Assembly: GCA_036832975.1 (NCBI GenBank)
Contig: DAITQM010000001.1
Span: 124,001 to 188,000 of the forward strand
Length of the DNA stretch: 64,000 nt
Reading direction: 5' to 3'
DNA from: DAITQM01 sp036832975
GTDB lineage: Bacteria > Pseudomonadota > Gammaproteobacteria > Xanthomonadales > Wenzhouxiangellaceae
The position numbers and the translations under genes are program-made. The notes under the pieces were generated by a model. The model made no database searches. It saw only the letters and a list, made by a program, of their open reading frames with translations, and was not told the DNA's origin. Below, piece after piece: positions 19,694 to 28,219 of this stretch. How positions within the stretch are numbered: position 1 is the stretch's first letter; every line of letters starts with the position of its first letter.

Positions 19694-19766
19694 CTTCTGG
19701 CTGTGGCGCGGCCGGCCGCCAGAACCTACAATCTGCTGCCACTCCAACCTGCCCGAGAGGATCACC

Positions 19767-20519
19767 ATGTCCCTGAAAGCTGTTTCTTTTTCGACCCTGG
19801 CCGCCGGCCTGCTGCTGGCCGGCGCGGCCTACGCCGCCCCCGACGTCGATGAAATCGTCGCCAAGGCCATCGCGGCGCGCGGCGGTTACGATGCGATCAA
19901 GGCGCTCGACAGCGCCCGGATCAACGGCGAAATGAACATGATGGGCAACCCGGCGCCGATGCGCATGGAATGGAAGCGACCGAACAAAATGCGCATGGAA
20001 TTCGACTTCCAGGGCATGACCGCGGTGATGGCCTACGACGGCGAAGGCGGCTGGAGCATCATGCCGTTTCTCGGCAAAACCACGGCCGAACCGATGGCCG
20101 AAGATCAACTGAAAGACGTCAAAAACCAGGCCGATTTCGACGGCGAACTGGTCGATTACAAAGCCAAAGGCCACCAGGTCGAACTCATCGGCAAGGAAGA
20201 GGTGGATGGCACCGATGCCTGGCACCTGAAACTGACCAAAGCGAGCGGTGACATCGAGCACATGTATCTCGACGCCGAACATTATCTGCCTTTCAAGCAG
20301 ACCTCGAATACGACACGCCAGGGCGTCACGACGACGATCAATACGCTGTTCGGCGATTACCAGGAGGTGGACGGCGTGCTCTTTCCGTTCTACGCCGAGG
20401 CGATGCCCGAAGGGGCGCCGGCCGGGCAGGCGATCACGATCTTGAGTATCGAACCGAACGTCGAGATCGACGATGCGCGCTTTGCGATGCCGGCCGATGA
20501 AACGACCGCCGTGAAATAA
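19767..20519 (+). CDS. Exported LolA/outer-membrane lipoprotein-sorting-like protein
   Basis: This 250-residue protein has a signal peptide (SLKAVSFSTLAAGLLLAGAAYA, cut before APDVDE). The mature domain starts with DVDEIVAKAIAARGGYDAIKAL and continues with long beta-strands (INGEMNMMGNPAPMRMEWKRP, MRMEFDFQGMTAVMAYDGEGG, WHLKLTKASGDIEHMYLDAEH). This is the pattern of periplasmic proteins annotated as outer membrane lipoprotein-sorting proteins, which resemble LolA but are not the true LolA. AGAGGATC 5-12 bp upstream provides a ribosome site. It lies 78 bp before the BNR-repeat gene and may be co-transcribed with it. Confidence 0.82.
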   Translation: MSLKAVSFSTLAAGLLLAGAAYAAPDVDEIVAKAIAARGGYDAIKALDSARINGEMNMMGNPAPMRMEWKRPNKMRMEFDFQGMTAVMAYDGEGGWSIMPFLGKTTAEPMAEDQLKDVKNQADFDGELVDYKAKGHQVELIGKEEVDGTDAWHLKLTKASGDIEHMYLDAEHYLPFKQTSNTTRQGVTTTINTLFGDYQEVDGVLFPFYAEAMPEGAPAGQAITILSIEPNVEIDDARFAMPADETTAVK

Positions 20520-20597
20520 AACGATCTTCCGCCGCCCGCCTCATTGACTCCAAGGCCGCCGCACCGCTGCGGCCGCCATTTGCCCAGGAGACTTCCC

Positions 20598-23500
20598 ATG
20601 CGCGTCTTCAAGCATTCTTTCGCTCTGCTTTTCGGGACATTGGTTCTGAGCGCCGCCGGCTCTGCCGCCGCGGTCGAGATCACGTCCGCCACGTTCGGTG
20701 GGCTGCGTGCCCGGGCTATCGGCCCGGCCGTGATGAGCGGCCGAATCGCCGCCATCGACGCGGTTTCCGGCACTGCGCCGGTGATCTACGTCGGGGCGGC
20801 GAGCGGCGGGGTATGGAAGTCCAGCGACGGCGGAATTACCTTCAAACCGCTTTTCGATGATCAAGTCCAGTCGATCGGCGCCCTCCGCGTCAACCGGCAA
20901 AATCCCGACGACGTCTGGGTCGGCAGCGGCGAAAGCTGGGTGCGTAACTCCGTGGGTATCGGCGACGGCGTCTATCGCTCGACCGACGGCGGCGCAACCT
21001 GGAAGCACCTCGGGCTGGCCGGCAACCGTCACGTCGCGGCGATCCGCCTGAGCAATCGCGACCCCGAAACGGCCTACGTCTGTGCTCTCGGCAACGCCTG
21101 GGCGCCGAGCGCCGAACGCGGCGTTTACCGAACCACCGACGGCGGCGCGAACTGGACGCAGGTGCTCCATATCGATGACAACACCGGTTGCGCCGATCTC
21201 GATATCGACCCGGCCAATCCGAACATCCTGTTCGCGGCGTTGTGGGATTTTAAGCGCTCTCCCGATTTCTTCCGCTCCGGCGGGCCGGGCAGCGGCCTGT
21301 ACCGCAGTATCGACGGCGGTACCCATTGGCAGCGTCTCGAAAGCGGCCTGCCTGAAGGCGAACTCGGCCGCATCGCGGTCGCGCTCGCCCCGTCGCGGCC
21401 CGGGACGGTCTACGCCACCGTCGAAAGCGCCACATCGGCGCTCTATCGCAGCGATGACCTCGGCGCGACGTGGACGCGGTTGAGCGACGCCAGCACCATC
21501 GGCATGCGGCCGTTTTATTTCAGCGAACTGGTGATCGATCCCCAGGACGCCGAGCGGGTCTACAAACCGGCGTTCACGCTCGGCGTCAGCACCGACGGCG
21601 GTAAAACCTTCAGTTCCCTGTTCGGCGGCTTCGGCAGCGGCATCCACCCCGATCACCACGCGCTGTGGATCGATCCCGAAGATCCCAAGCACCTGCTGCT
21701 CGGCACCGACGGCGGAGTGTACGAAAGCCGCGACCAGAACGGCCACTGGCGATTCATCGCCAATCTGCCGGTCGCGCAGTTCTATCACGTCGCGATCGAT
21801 CGCGACTGGCCGTACCACGTTTACGGCGGCTTGCAGGACAATGGCTCGTGGCGCGGCCCGTCACGCGCCCCCGGCGGCATCCGCAACCGCGATTGGGACA
21901 GCGTTGGTTTCGGCGACGGCTTCTGGAGTTTCCCCGATCCCGACGACGGCAATTTTGTCTATTCCGAGTTTCAGGGCGGCAAGCTGTTGCGCGTCAACCG
22001 CCGCCTCGGCGAGGTGAAATGGATCAGCCCGGCAGCGGCAGCCGGCGGCCCGGAGCTGCGTTTCAATTGGAACACCCCGCTCCACCTGCCGCCGCGGGAA
22101 CCGGGGGTGCTGCTCTACGGCTCGCAGTTCGTCCATCGCAGCACCGACCGCGGCGAATCGTGGCAGGTGATCTCGCCCGATTTGACGACCAACGATCCCC
22201 GACGCCAGCGGCAATTGCAAAGCGGCGGCCTGACCATCGACAACTCGACCGCCGAAAACAACACGACGGTGTACACGATCAGCGCCTCACCGCGCGACGC
22301 CGGCGTCATCTGGACCGGCAGCGACGATGGCCTGGTTCACGTTACGCGCGACGGCGGCGGGCAATGGCAGAACGTGACGCGCAATATTAAAGGCGCGCCC
22401 GCCGGCGCCTGGGTGTCGCGGATCGAAGCCAGCCCGCACAACGCGGCCATGGCGTTCGTGACGATCGATGCCCATCGCAACGGCGATTTCGCCCCTTATG
22501 TCTATCTGACGCGCGATTACGGCGCCACCTGGCAGGCACTGGCTGAAAGCGACGTCGAAGGCTACGCCTGGGTCATCAAACAGGATCCGGTCAACCCGGC
22601 GCTATTGTTCCTCGGTACCGAATTCGGCCTTTACGTCAGCCTCGACAGCGGCGATCACTGGGCGCGCTTCAAGGAAAATCTGCCCAAGGTCGCGGTGCAC
22701 GATATCGTGATCCATCCGACCGAGCACGACGTCATCCTCGCCACGCACGGCCGCGGCGTGTACATCATCGACGACATTACACCGCTGCGCGCCTTGACGG
22801 CGGACCTCATGGACCAGGAGATCGCCCTGCTGCCGGCACGCCCGGCGGTCATGGTCGACGGCGGCGGCCTGCAGGAATTCGAAGCCGATGATGGCTTCAG
22901 CGCCCCTAACCCGCCGCAAGCCGCGGTGATCACTTACTGGCTCAAGAAACGCCACCTGTTCGGCCCCTTCAAACTCAACGTCTACGATCATGAAAACCGC
23001 TTGATCGTCACGCTGCCGACGGCCAAGCGTCCCGGCATCAATCGCATCGAATGGCCGATGCGCCTCAAACCGCCGAAACTGCCCGCCGCCACTTCGCTGG
23101 CCCCGGCGACCCAGGGGCCGCGCGTCCCGGAAGGACGTTACCGGATCGAACTGGTTAAGGGCACACAGACACTCGACGGGGAAGTCGAATTGGTGCCCGA
23201 TCCACGCACCCCGCACACGGCGGAAGATCGCGCCGTGCAGCAGAAACTGGCGCTCGATCTGTATGCTGCGCTCGAGGATCTGACTTATCTTTCCGAAAGC
23301 GTCACCGACCTGGCGGCCCAGGCCCGCGACCGAGCTTCCACTCTGAGCGGCACAGGGGCCCGGCGGCTGGAAAAATTCGCGGCTGAAATCGACCGCTTCA
23401 ATGCCACGCTGGTCTCGACCAGCAAAGCCGGATGGCTGTCCGGCGAAGAAAAGCTGCGCGAAAAAATGAGCGGCGTTTACAGCGCGGTCAACGATTACGC

Positions 23501-23765
23501 CGGCCGGCCGACGGCGACGCAACTGGCCGAAGCGGAAAAATACCAGGCCGAACTCGCCGCCGCGGTCCAACGCGCCGACGAACTGCTCGCTGACCGTCTG
23601 CCTCAGATCAACGCGCTGCTCACCACCCGCAATCTCTCTCCGCTCGTCCGCCAAAGCCGCGAGCAATGGGACAAAGGCAGCGAAGGTGCACGTTCCCCGG
23701 GGGGCGGCGCACGGCGCCTGGCGTCCCTGCTGCCGCTCACCTTCAGCGCCCTGGCAAGGTGGTGA
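20598..23765 (+). CDS. Large exported BNR/VPS10-like beta-propeller protein
   Basis: This 1055-residue protein has a signal peptide (VFKHSFALLFGTLVLSAAGSAAA). Two propeller halves carry about ten Asp-box motifs of the S/T-x-D-x-G-x-x-W/F type: SSDGGITFK, STDGGATWK, TTDGGANWT, SIDGGTHWQ, STDGGKTF, STDRGESWQ, TRDGGGQW, TRDYGATW and SLDSGDHW. The fold matches sortilin/VPS10 and sialidase-like glycosidase annotations, but no glycosidase active site can be assigned. After about residue 750 there is a beta domain (FGPFKLNVYDHENRLIVTLP) and an alpha-helical C-terminal region. The start at 20598 is supported by AGGAG 7 bp upstream. Its end overlaps the convergent nitrilase gene by 23 bp. Confidence 0.85.
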   Translation: MRVFKHSFALLFGTLVLSAAGSAAAVEITSATFGGLRARAIGPAVMSGRIAAIDAVSGTAPVIYVGAASGGVWKSSDGGITFKPLFDDQVQSIGALRVNRQNPDDVWVGSGESWVRNSVGIGDGVYRSTDGGATWKHLGLAGNRHVAAIRLSNRDPETAYVCALGNAWAPSAERGVYRTTDGGANWTQVLHIDDNTGCADLDIDPANPNILFAALWDFKRSPDFFRSGGPGSGLYRSIDGGTHWQRLESGLPEGELGRIAVALAPSRPGTVYATVESATSALYRSDDLGATWTRLSDASTIGMRPFYFSELVIDPQDAERVYKPAFTLGVSTDGGKTFSSLFGGFGSGIHPDHHALWIDPEDPKHLLLGTDGGVYESRDQNGHWRFIANLPVAQFYHVAIDRDWPYHVYGGLQDNGSWRGPSRAPGGIRNRDWDSVGFGDGFWSFPDPDDGNFVYSEFQGGKLLRVNRRLGEVKWISPAAAAGGPELRFNWNTPLHLPPREPGVLLYGSQFVHRSTDRGESWQVISPDLTTNDPRRQRQLQSGGLTIDNSTAENNTTVYTISASPRDAGVIWTGSDDGLVHVTRDGGGQWQNVTRNIKGAPAGAWVSRIEASPHNAAMAFVTIDAHRNGDFAPYVYLTRDYGATWQALAESDVEGYAWVIKQDPVNPALLFLGTEFGLYVSLDSGDHWARFKENLPKVAVHDIVIHPTEHDVILATHGRGVYIIDDITPLRALTADLMDQEIALLPARPAVMVDGGGLQEFEADDGFSAPNPPQAAVITYWLKKRHLFGPFKLNVYDHENRLIVTLPTAKRPGINRIEWPMRLKPPKLPAATSLAPATQGPRVPEGRYRIELVKGTQTLDGEVELVPDPRTPHTAEDRAVQQKLALDLYAALEDLTYLSESVTDLAAQARDRASTLSGTGARRLEKFAAEIDRFNATLVSTSKAGWLSGEEKLREKMSGVYSAVNDYAGRPTATQLAEAEKYQAELAAAVQRADELLADRLPQINALLTTRNLSPLVRQSREQWDKGSEGARSPGGGARRLASLLPLTFSALARW

Positions 23766-24693
23766 AACCGGCCGGCCGGGTTTCGACTTCGAGGCGAAAC
23801 AGATCGCCGCGGCTGTAATGTCCGGCGACGTCGAGGTCGTACTTGCCGCGCACGATTTCCGCCATCTCGAGTTCGGCGTACAAAATCCCCGGGCCGCCAC
23901 GCAGCGGCCCGGCGAGCACTTCGCCGAACGGCGAGACGATGCAACTGCCGCCGGCAATCATCACCGCCGCCGGATCGTCGCCCTGGATGCAGTCGTAATC
24001 CGGCGGGTAATCGGCGCGCCGCGCATACTGGCAGGCGCTGAGCACGAAACAGCGCCCCTCGACCGCGATATGCCGCATGCTGGCGCCCCAGACTTCGCGG
24101 TCATCGACGGTCGGCGCGCAGTACAGCTCGACGCCCTGGGCGTACATCGTCTGGCGCAGCAACGGCATGTAGTTTTCCCAACAAATCACGGCGCCGAGGC
24201 GGCCGAGGTCGGTAGCGACGACTTGCAGCGTCGATCCGTCGCCGCAACCCCAGACCAGCCGTTCCATCGCCGTCGGCATTACTTTACGATGTTTGCCTAA
24301 AAATGAGCCATCCAGCCCGAGATAAACCGCGCTGCAATACAGCGTGCCGCGCTCGCTTTCGATGACGCCAATAACCAAGTGGACGCGGTGCCGCGCAGCG
24401 ACCTTGGCCAAGCACTCGAGTTCCGGACCGGGCAGCGTAATGGCGGCATTGTAATAACGTTCGAAATCGCGCCGCCCGGCCGGTGACCGCGACCCGACGC
24501 GCGCCCCGAAATCCAACCCTTTCGGGTAACCGCCGATAAACGCCTCGGGGAAGACGACCAGTTCAGCGCCCTGCCCTGCCGCTTCGCCCACCAGCGCCGC
24601 GCAACGTTCAAGCGTTGCGGCGATATCGAACATCACCGGCGCCGCCTGAACGACCGCGGCCTTGACTATTTTAGTTGTCATTGTATTACCCAT
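23743..24693 (-). CDS. Nitrilase (carbon-nitrogen hydrolase)
   Basis: This 316-residue cytoplasmic enzyme likely hydrolyses organic nitriles to acids and ammonia. The catalytic triad is visible: E50 in LVVFPEAFIGGYPKG, K137 in GKHRKVMPTAMERLVWG and C171 in GAVICWENYMPLLR. The CWENYMPL and HRKVMPT contexts are those of true nitrilases rather than amidases or NAD synthetase domains. Two start codons are in frame (24693 and 24681). It is followed upstream by a 91-bp gap to the alcohol dehydrogenase gene on the same strand, so the two may form a small catabolic unit. Confidence 0.92.
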   Translation of the reverse strand: MGNTMTTKIVKAAVVQAAPVMFDIAATLERCAALVGEAAGQGAELVVFPEAFIGGYPKGLDFGARVGSRSPAGRRDFERYYNAAITLPGPELECLAKVAARHRVHLVIGVIESERGTLYCSAVYLGLDGSFLGKHRKVMPTAMERLVWGCGDGSTLQVVATDLGRLGAVICWENYMPLLRQTMYAQGVELYCAPTVDDREVWGASMRHIAVEGRCFVLSACQYARRADYPPDYDCIQGDDPAAVMIAGGSCIVSPFGEVLAGPLRGGPGILYAELEMAEIVRGKYDLDVAGHYSRGDLFRLEVETRPAGFTTLPGR

Positions 24694-24760
24694 GAATAAA
24701 ACGGAAGTGGGTGGCGCTCGATTTTACCGGATTCAGCCATTTTGAGACCATCAGTCAAAG

Positions 24761-24788
24761 ATCGAGCAAAATTTAAGTTTTGGGTTAA
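24761..24788 (+). other. Relic of a MITE end at the adh 3' end
   Basis: ATCGAGCAAAATTTA (24761-24775) is identical to the subterminal sequence of MITE copy B (26023-26037). It is followed after AGTT by TTGGGTTAA, like the terminus seen in copy A. The TTA inside it is the stop codon of the alcohol dehydrogenase gene. The rest of the element is absent. Confidence 0.6.
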
Positions 24789-25783
24789 GGGACAAGCACC
24801 AGCGCCCCTTCGACGGCGCCGTTACGCAGGCGGTCGAGCGCTTCGTTGGCGGCAGTCAGGGGCAGCGTTTCGACCTGCGTCGCAAGGGGGATTTCGGCGG
24901 CGAGTTTGAGAAAATCGCGGCCGTCTTCGCGCCGCAGGTTGGCGACCGAGCGGACGGTGCGCTCGCCCCACAGCAAGCGATAGGGAAACGACGGAATGTC
25001 GCTCATGTGGATGCCGCCGCAGACCACGGTGCCGCCTTTGCGCACCGCGGCGAGCGCGGCAGGAACCAGCGCTCCGACCGGGGCGAAGATCAGCGCTGCA
25101 TCCAACTCGCGCGGCGGACAATCTTCTGAACTGCCGGCCCAGACTGCACCCAACCGGCGCGCGAAGTGTTGCGCTTTTTTGTCGCCCGGCCGGGTGAAGG
25201 CATAGATCGAACGACCGTAAGCCACCGCAACCTGCGTGACGATGTGCGCCGCGGCGCCGAAGCCGTAAATTCCGATGTGCTCAGCCTCGGTGCCCGCCAT
25301 CTTGTACGTGCGATAACCGATCAGCCCGGCACAGAGCAACGGTGCGGCATGCAGATCATCATAACGTTCCGGCAATTCAAGCACATAAGCGGCATCGGCC
25401 AGCAGATATTTGGCATAGCCGCCGTCGCGGTGATAACCGGTAAAGCGTGCCTTATCGCACAAGTTTTCGTGCCCGTTGCGGCAAACGCGGCAATCGCCGC
25501 AGGCGCCGGCGAGCCAGGGAACCCCGACACGCAGGCCGGGGCGGAGATCGGCGCCCGCTCCCGACATGACGATTTCGCCGACCACTTCATGGCCCGGCAC
25601 GATCGGATAATGGATATCAGGCAACTCGCCGTCCACCAGATGCAGATCGGTGCGGCAGACGGCGCAGGCGCGAACCTTGACCAGCACTTCGCCGGCCGCC
25701 GGTTCCGGCAGCGGGCGGCGCTGCGCTTCGAGGGCAGCGCCGGCGGCGGGCAGCACCATCGCCAGATCGTCTTTAGGGCTCAC
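24785..25783 (-). CDS. Zinc-dependent alcohol dehydrogenase family protein
   Basis: This 332-residue medium-chain dehydrogenase is likely NAD(P)-dependent and acts on alcohols or aldehydes. The catalytic zinc ligands lie in CAVCRTDLH and PGHEVVGEIV. The structural zinc site shows four Cys in CGDCRVCRNGHENLCD. The Rossmann motif is GIYGFGAAAHI. The layout resembles the AdhA/zinc-binding alcohol dehydrogenase subfamily. Its TAA stop is provided by a MITE-end relic (24761-24788), so the C-terminus may have been reshaped by insertion; it ends normally for the family (GAVEGALVLVP). MITE copy B sits 27 bp upstream of its start, in the promoter region. Confidence 0.9.
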   Translation of the reverse strand: MSPKDDLAMVLPAAGAALEAQRRPLPEPAAGEVLVKVRACAVCRTDLHLVDGELPDIHYPIVPGHEVVGEIVMSGAGADLRPGLRVGVPWLAGACGDCRVCRNGHENLCDKARFTGYHRDGGYAKYLLADAAYVLELPERYDDLHAAPLLCAGLIGYRTYKMAGTEAEHIGIYGFGAAAHIVTQVAVAYGRSIYAFTRPGDKKAQHFARRLGAVWAGSSEDCPPRELDAALIFAPVGALVPAALAAVRKGGTVVCGGIHMSDIPSFPYRLLWGERTVRSVANLRREDGRDFLKLAAEIPLATQVETLPLTAANEALDRLRNGAVEGALVLVP

Positions 25784-25810
25784 GCTGGAAACAGCATATC
25801 AGGACACTCT

Positions 25811-26051
25811 ACCCAATTGTTGCATAAGTTCCCGGAATTCTCGGTCAAGCTGGCGAGTGCAGCTTGTCCGATTCTCCGAAGAACCGTAGTAATTCTACGG
25901 TTCGAGGGGAAGCGGACAAGATGTGCCGCCAGCTTGGGCGAGAAACCGGGCGCGTCACCTTAGATGAATTCGATTTTCCTGCTAATAGCAACATAATTAT
26001 ATGTTTTCCCGGTGAATTTGAAATCGAGCAAAATTTATGCAACTATTGGGT
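25811..26051 (+). mobile_element. MITE copy B (241 bp)
   Basis: The ends ACCCAATTGTTGCATAA (25811-25827) and TTATGCAACTATTGGGT (26035-26051) are inverted repeats with one mismatch. The flanks are CT on both sides, compatible with a 2-bp target duplication. Bases 25840-25960 fold into a long imperfect hairpin: CTCGGTCAAGCTGGCG pairs with CGCCAGCTTGGGCGAG, CTTGTCCG with CGGACAAG, and GAACCGTAG with CTACGGTTC at the tip. The ~80 bp before the right end is unpaired and is where it diverges most from copy A. It lies between divergent adh and patatin genes and so probably replaced part of both upstream regions. Confidence 0.88.
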
Positions 26052-26066
26052 CTATACTAACAAACG

Positions 26067-27005
26067 ATGAACTCGTTACCCGCCCGTCAACAGGCAACAC
26101 CGACCCTCTCGCTCGTCCTGGGCTCCGGCGGGGCCCGCGGCCTGGCGCATATCGGCGTCATCGAAACCCTGGAGCGGCGCGGCTTCCGGATCAACGCAAT
26201 CGCCGGCAGCTCGATGGGAGCGCTGGTCGGCGGCGTCCACGCCGCCGGCAAACTGCCGGCCTATCGCGAATGGGTCACCGGGCTCTCCGCCACCGACGTA
26301 TTCAGTCTGCTGGACTGGACGTTCACCGGCGGCGGGCTGATCCGCGGCCGCAAGATCATCGCGACTTTGAAAAACCTGATCGGCGAGATCGCCATCGAAC
26401 ACCTACCGCTCGCCTTCACCGCCGTTGCCGTCGATCTCGACCAGGGTCGCGAAGTGTGGCTCAGCGACGGCCCGCTGTTCGATGCCATCCGCGCCTCGAT
26501 CGCGATCCCCGGGGTTTTCACGCCGCACCGTTACCGCGGCCGGACACTGGTCGACGGCGGTCTGTTGAATCCGGTGCCGGTGGCCCCGACGCTGCGCACG
26601 CTGAGCGACTACACCGTCGTCGTCGATGTCAACGGCCCGGACAGCGAGCCGCCACCGCTCGCCCCGCCGCCGGCGGCCGAAGCACACCACGGCAACGCCT
26701 TTACCGCCAAGCTCAAAGAATATCTCGACAGTTTCTCCAAGGATCGCTCGCCGGTCGAAACGACGCCCGGCCTGCTCGCCGTGTTGAGCCGCTCGTTCGA
26801 TACGATGCAGGAGACCATCGCCCGCCAGCAACTCGTGATCTTCCGGCCCGACCTGATCATCACACTGCCGAAAAACACCTGCCTGGTATACGAATTCCAC
26901 CGGGCGGCATCGTTGATCGACCTCGGGCGGCGCTATACCGAGGCGGCGCTCGCTGCGCATCCCGTCATGGCATCGCAGCCGGCAGCCGCGCGGCGCAGCG
27001 CATGA
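26067..27005 (+). CDS. Patatin-like phospholipase (RssA-like)
   Basis: This 312-residue serine acyl hydrolase has the oxyanion glycine loop VLGSGGARGLAHIGV (about 18-32). The nucleophile is S49 in AIAGSSMGALVGG, and the Asp of the catalytic dyad is in LVDGGLLNPVP. Bacterial RssA/YlbK-type patatins act on phospholipids or other acyl esters and are usually cytoplasmic or membrane-associated; no signal peptide is present here. The start lies 15 bp after MITE copy B, so its promoter is inside or beyond the element. Its stop overlaps the next gene (ATGA). Confidence 0.9.
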   Translation: MNSLPARQQATPTLSLVLGSGGARGLAHIGVIETLERRGFRINAIAGSSMGALVGGVHAAGKLPAYREWVTGLSATDVFSLLDWTFTGGGLIRGRKIIATLKNLIGEIAIEHLPLAFTAVAVDLDQGREVWLSDGPLFDAIRASIAIPGVFTPHRYRGRTLVDGGLLNPVPVAPTLRTLSDYTVVVDVNGPDSEPPPLAPPPAAEAHHGNAFTAKLKEYLDSFSKDRSPVETTPGLLAVLSRSFDTMQETIARQQLVIFRPDLIITLPKNTCLVYEFHRAASLIDLGRRYTEAALAAHPVMASQPAAARRSA

Positions 27006-28219
27006 GCCACTGGCGCCGGCCGTATCGCGGCCGCGATTTCCGCCGCGCCCTGACCATCGAAGAATTGCGCCGCACGGCCCGCCGCCGCGTGCCGAATTTT
27101 GCTTTCGAATATCTGGAAGGCGGCGCCGAGGATGAAATCACACTGGCCCGCAACCGAACGGTGTTCGGTGAGTATCGTTTCGTTCCGCGAGCCCTGGTCG
27201 ATACGGCCGGGCGCCGCATCACGAGTGACATTTTCGGCCGGCCGAGCGCCTCGCCGCTGGTCATCGCACCCACCGGCCTTAACGGTTTGCAATACCCGAA
27301 CGGCGATCTGGCGCTGGCCCGCGCCGCAGCCAAGGCCGGTATCCCGTTCACGCTGAGCACCGTCTCGAACGCCGACCTCGACGACGTTGCGGCGCAGGCC
27401 GGCGGCCGGCTGTGGATGCAGCTCTATGTCTTCAAAGACCGCTCGATCGCCCGCGATCTGGTGTCCCGTGCTGCGGCGGCCGGTTACGAAGCGCTGGTGC
27501 TGACCGTCGATGCCCAGGTCTTCGGCAGCCGCGAATGGGACCAGCGCAATTTCCGCCGCCCGGGCCTTTTGAACCTGCGCAACCGTCTCGACGCGCTGCT
27601 CCACCCGCGGTGGTTGTATCGCGTGATGTGGCCGGGGGGCTTTCCCAAATTCACCAACATCTGGCGTTACCTGCCTGCGGAATACCGCACGACAAAAGGC
27701 GGCGTGGCCTACACGCCACGTCTGTTCGCCCAGGATCTCGACTGGCGCGACGTCGAATGGCTGCGCGCTGCGTGGCCGGGCGCATTGCTGATCAAGGGCC
27801 TGCTCGACCCGGAAGATGTCTGTCGTGCCCGCGATGCCGGCTGTGACGGGGCGATCCTCTCCAACCACGGCGGCCGGCAACTCGACCATTGCGTCGCGCC
27901 GCTGGAAATGCTCGCTGCGGCCCGCTCCGCGGTCGGTCCCGATTTCACGTTACTTGCCGACAGCGGTTTTCGGCGCGGCGGCGATGTGCTCAAGGCGCTG
28001 CTGCTCGGCGCCGACGCGGTGATGATCGGGCGCGCCGTGCTGTACGGGCTCGCCGCCGGCGGCGAAGCGGGCGCGGCACACGCCCTGGGCATCCTGAACG
28101 GCGAAATCGATCGCGTTCTCGGCCAACTCGGCTGCCAGACGCTCGCCGACCTGTCGCCGGCGATGATCAGACGGACAATTGGGTTAACCCCGTGGTTTGA
28201 AGCCGCTGACTTTGGCTAA
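27002..28219 (+). CDS. FMN-dependent alpha-hydroxy-acid dehydrogenase (LldD-like)
   Basis: This 405-residue flavoenzyme of the L-lactate dehydrogenase/glycolate oxidase family oxidises an L-2-hydroxy acid. Visible signatures are FEYLEGGAEDEITLARN, PLVIAPTGLNGL, WMQLYVFKD, LVLTVDAQVFGSREWD and the catalytic His in ILSNHGGRQLDH; the FMN phosphate site is in ADSGFRRGGDVLKAL and MIGRAVLYG. The start ATG (27002) overlaps the patatin stop. The last ~15 codons (RTIGLTPWFEAADFG) are read through a MITE-end relic and overlap the end of cbpA by 36 bp, so the C-terminus is not the ancestral one. The substrate is uncertain: lactate, mandelate and others are possible. Confidence 0.88.
   Translation: MSHWRRPYRGRDFRRALTIEELRRTARRRVPNFAFEYLEGGAEDEITLARNRTVFGEYRFVPRALVDTAGRRITSDIFGRPSASPLVIAPTGLNGLQYPNGDLALARAAAKAGIPFTLSTVSNADLDDVAAQAGGRLWMQLYVFKDRSIARDLVSRAAAAGYEALVLTVDAQVFGSREWDQRNFRRPGLLNLRNRLDALLHPRWLYRVMWPGGFPKFTNIWRYLPAEYRTTKGGVAYTPRLFAQDLDWRDVEWLRAAWPGALLIKGLLDPEDVCRARDAGCDGAILSNHGGRQLDHCVAPLEMLAAARSAVGPDFTLLADSGFRRGGDVLKALLLGADAVMIGRAVLYGLAAGGEAGAAHALGILNGEIDRVLGQLGCQTLADLSPAMIRRTIGLTPWFEAADFG
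28175..28189 (+). other. MITE-end relic at the lldD/cbpA convergence
   Basis: ACAATTGGGTTAACC is identical over 15 bases to the right end and flank of MITE copy A (10880-10894). It supplies the TAA stop of cbpA on the minus strand and is read in frame by the hydroxyacid dehydrogenase gene. The rest of the element is missing. Confidence 0.5.

Noticed and set aside
25845..26042. Open frames inside the MITE copies
   Set aside because: The frames run into flanking DNA, differ between copies at their ends, and have no transposase motif. The element is non-coding.
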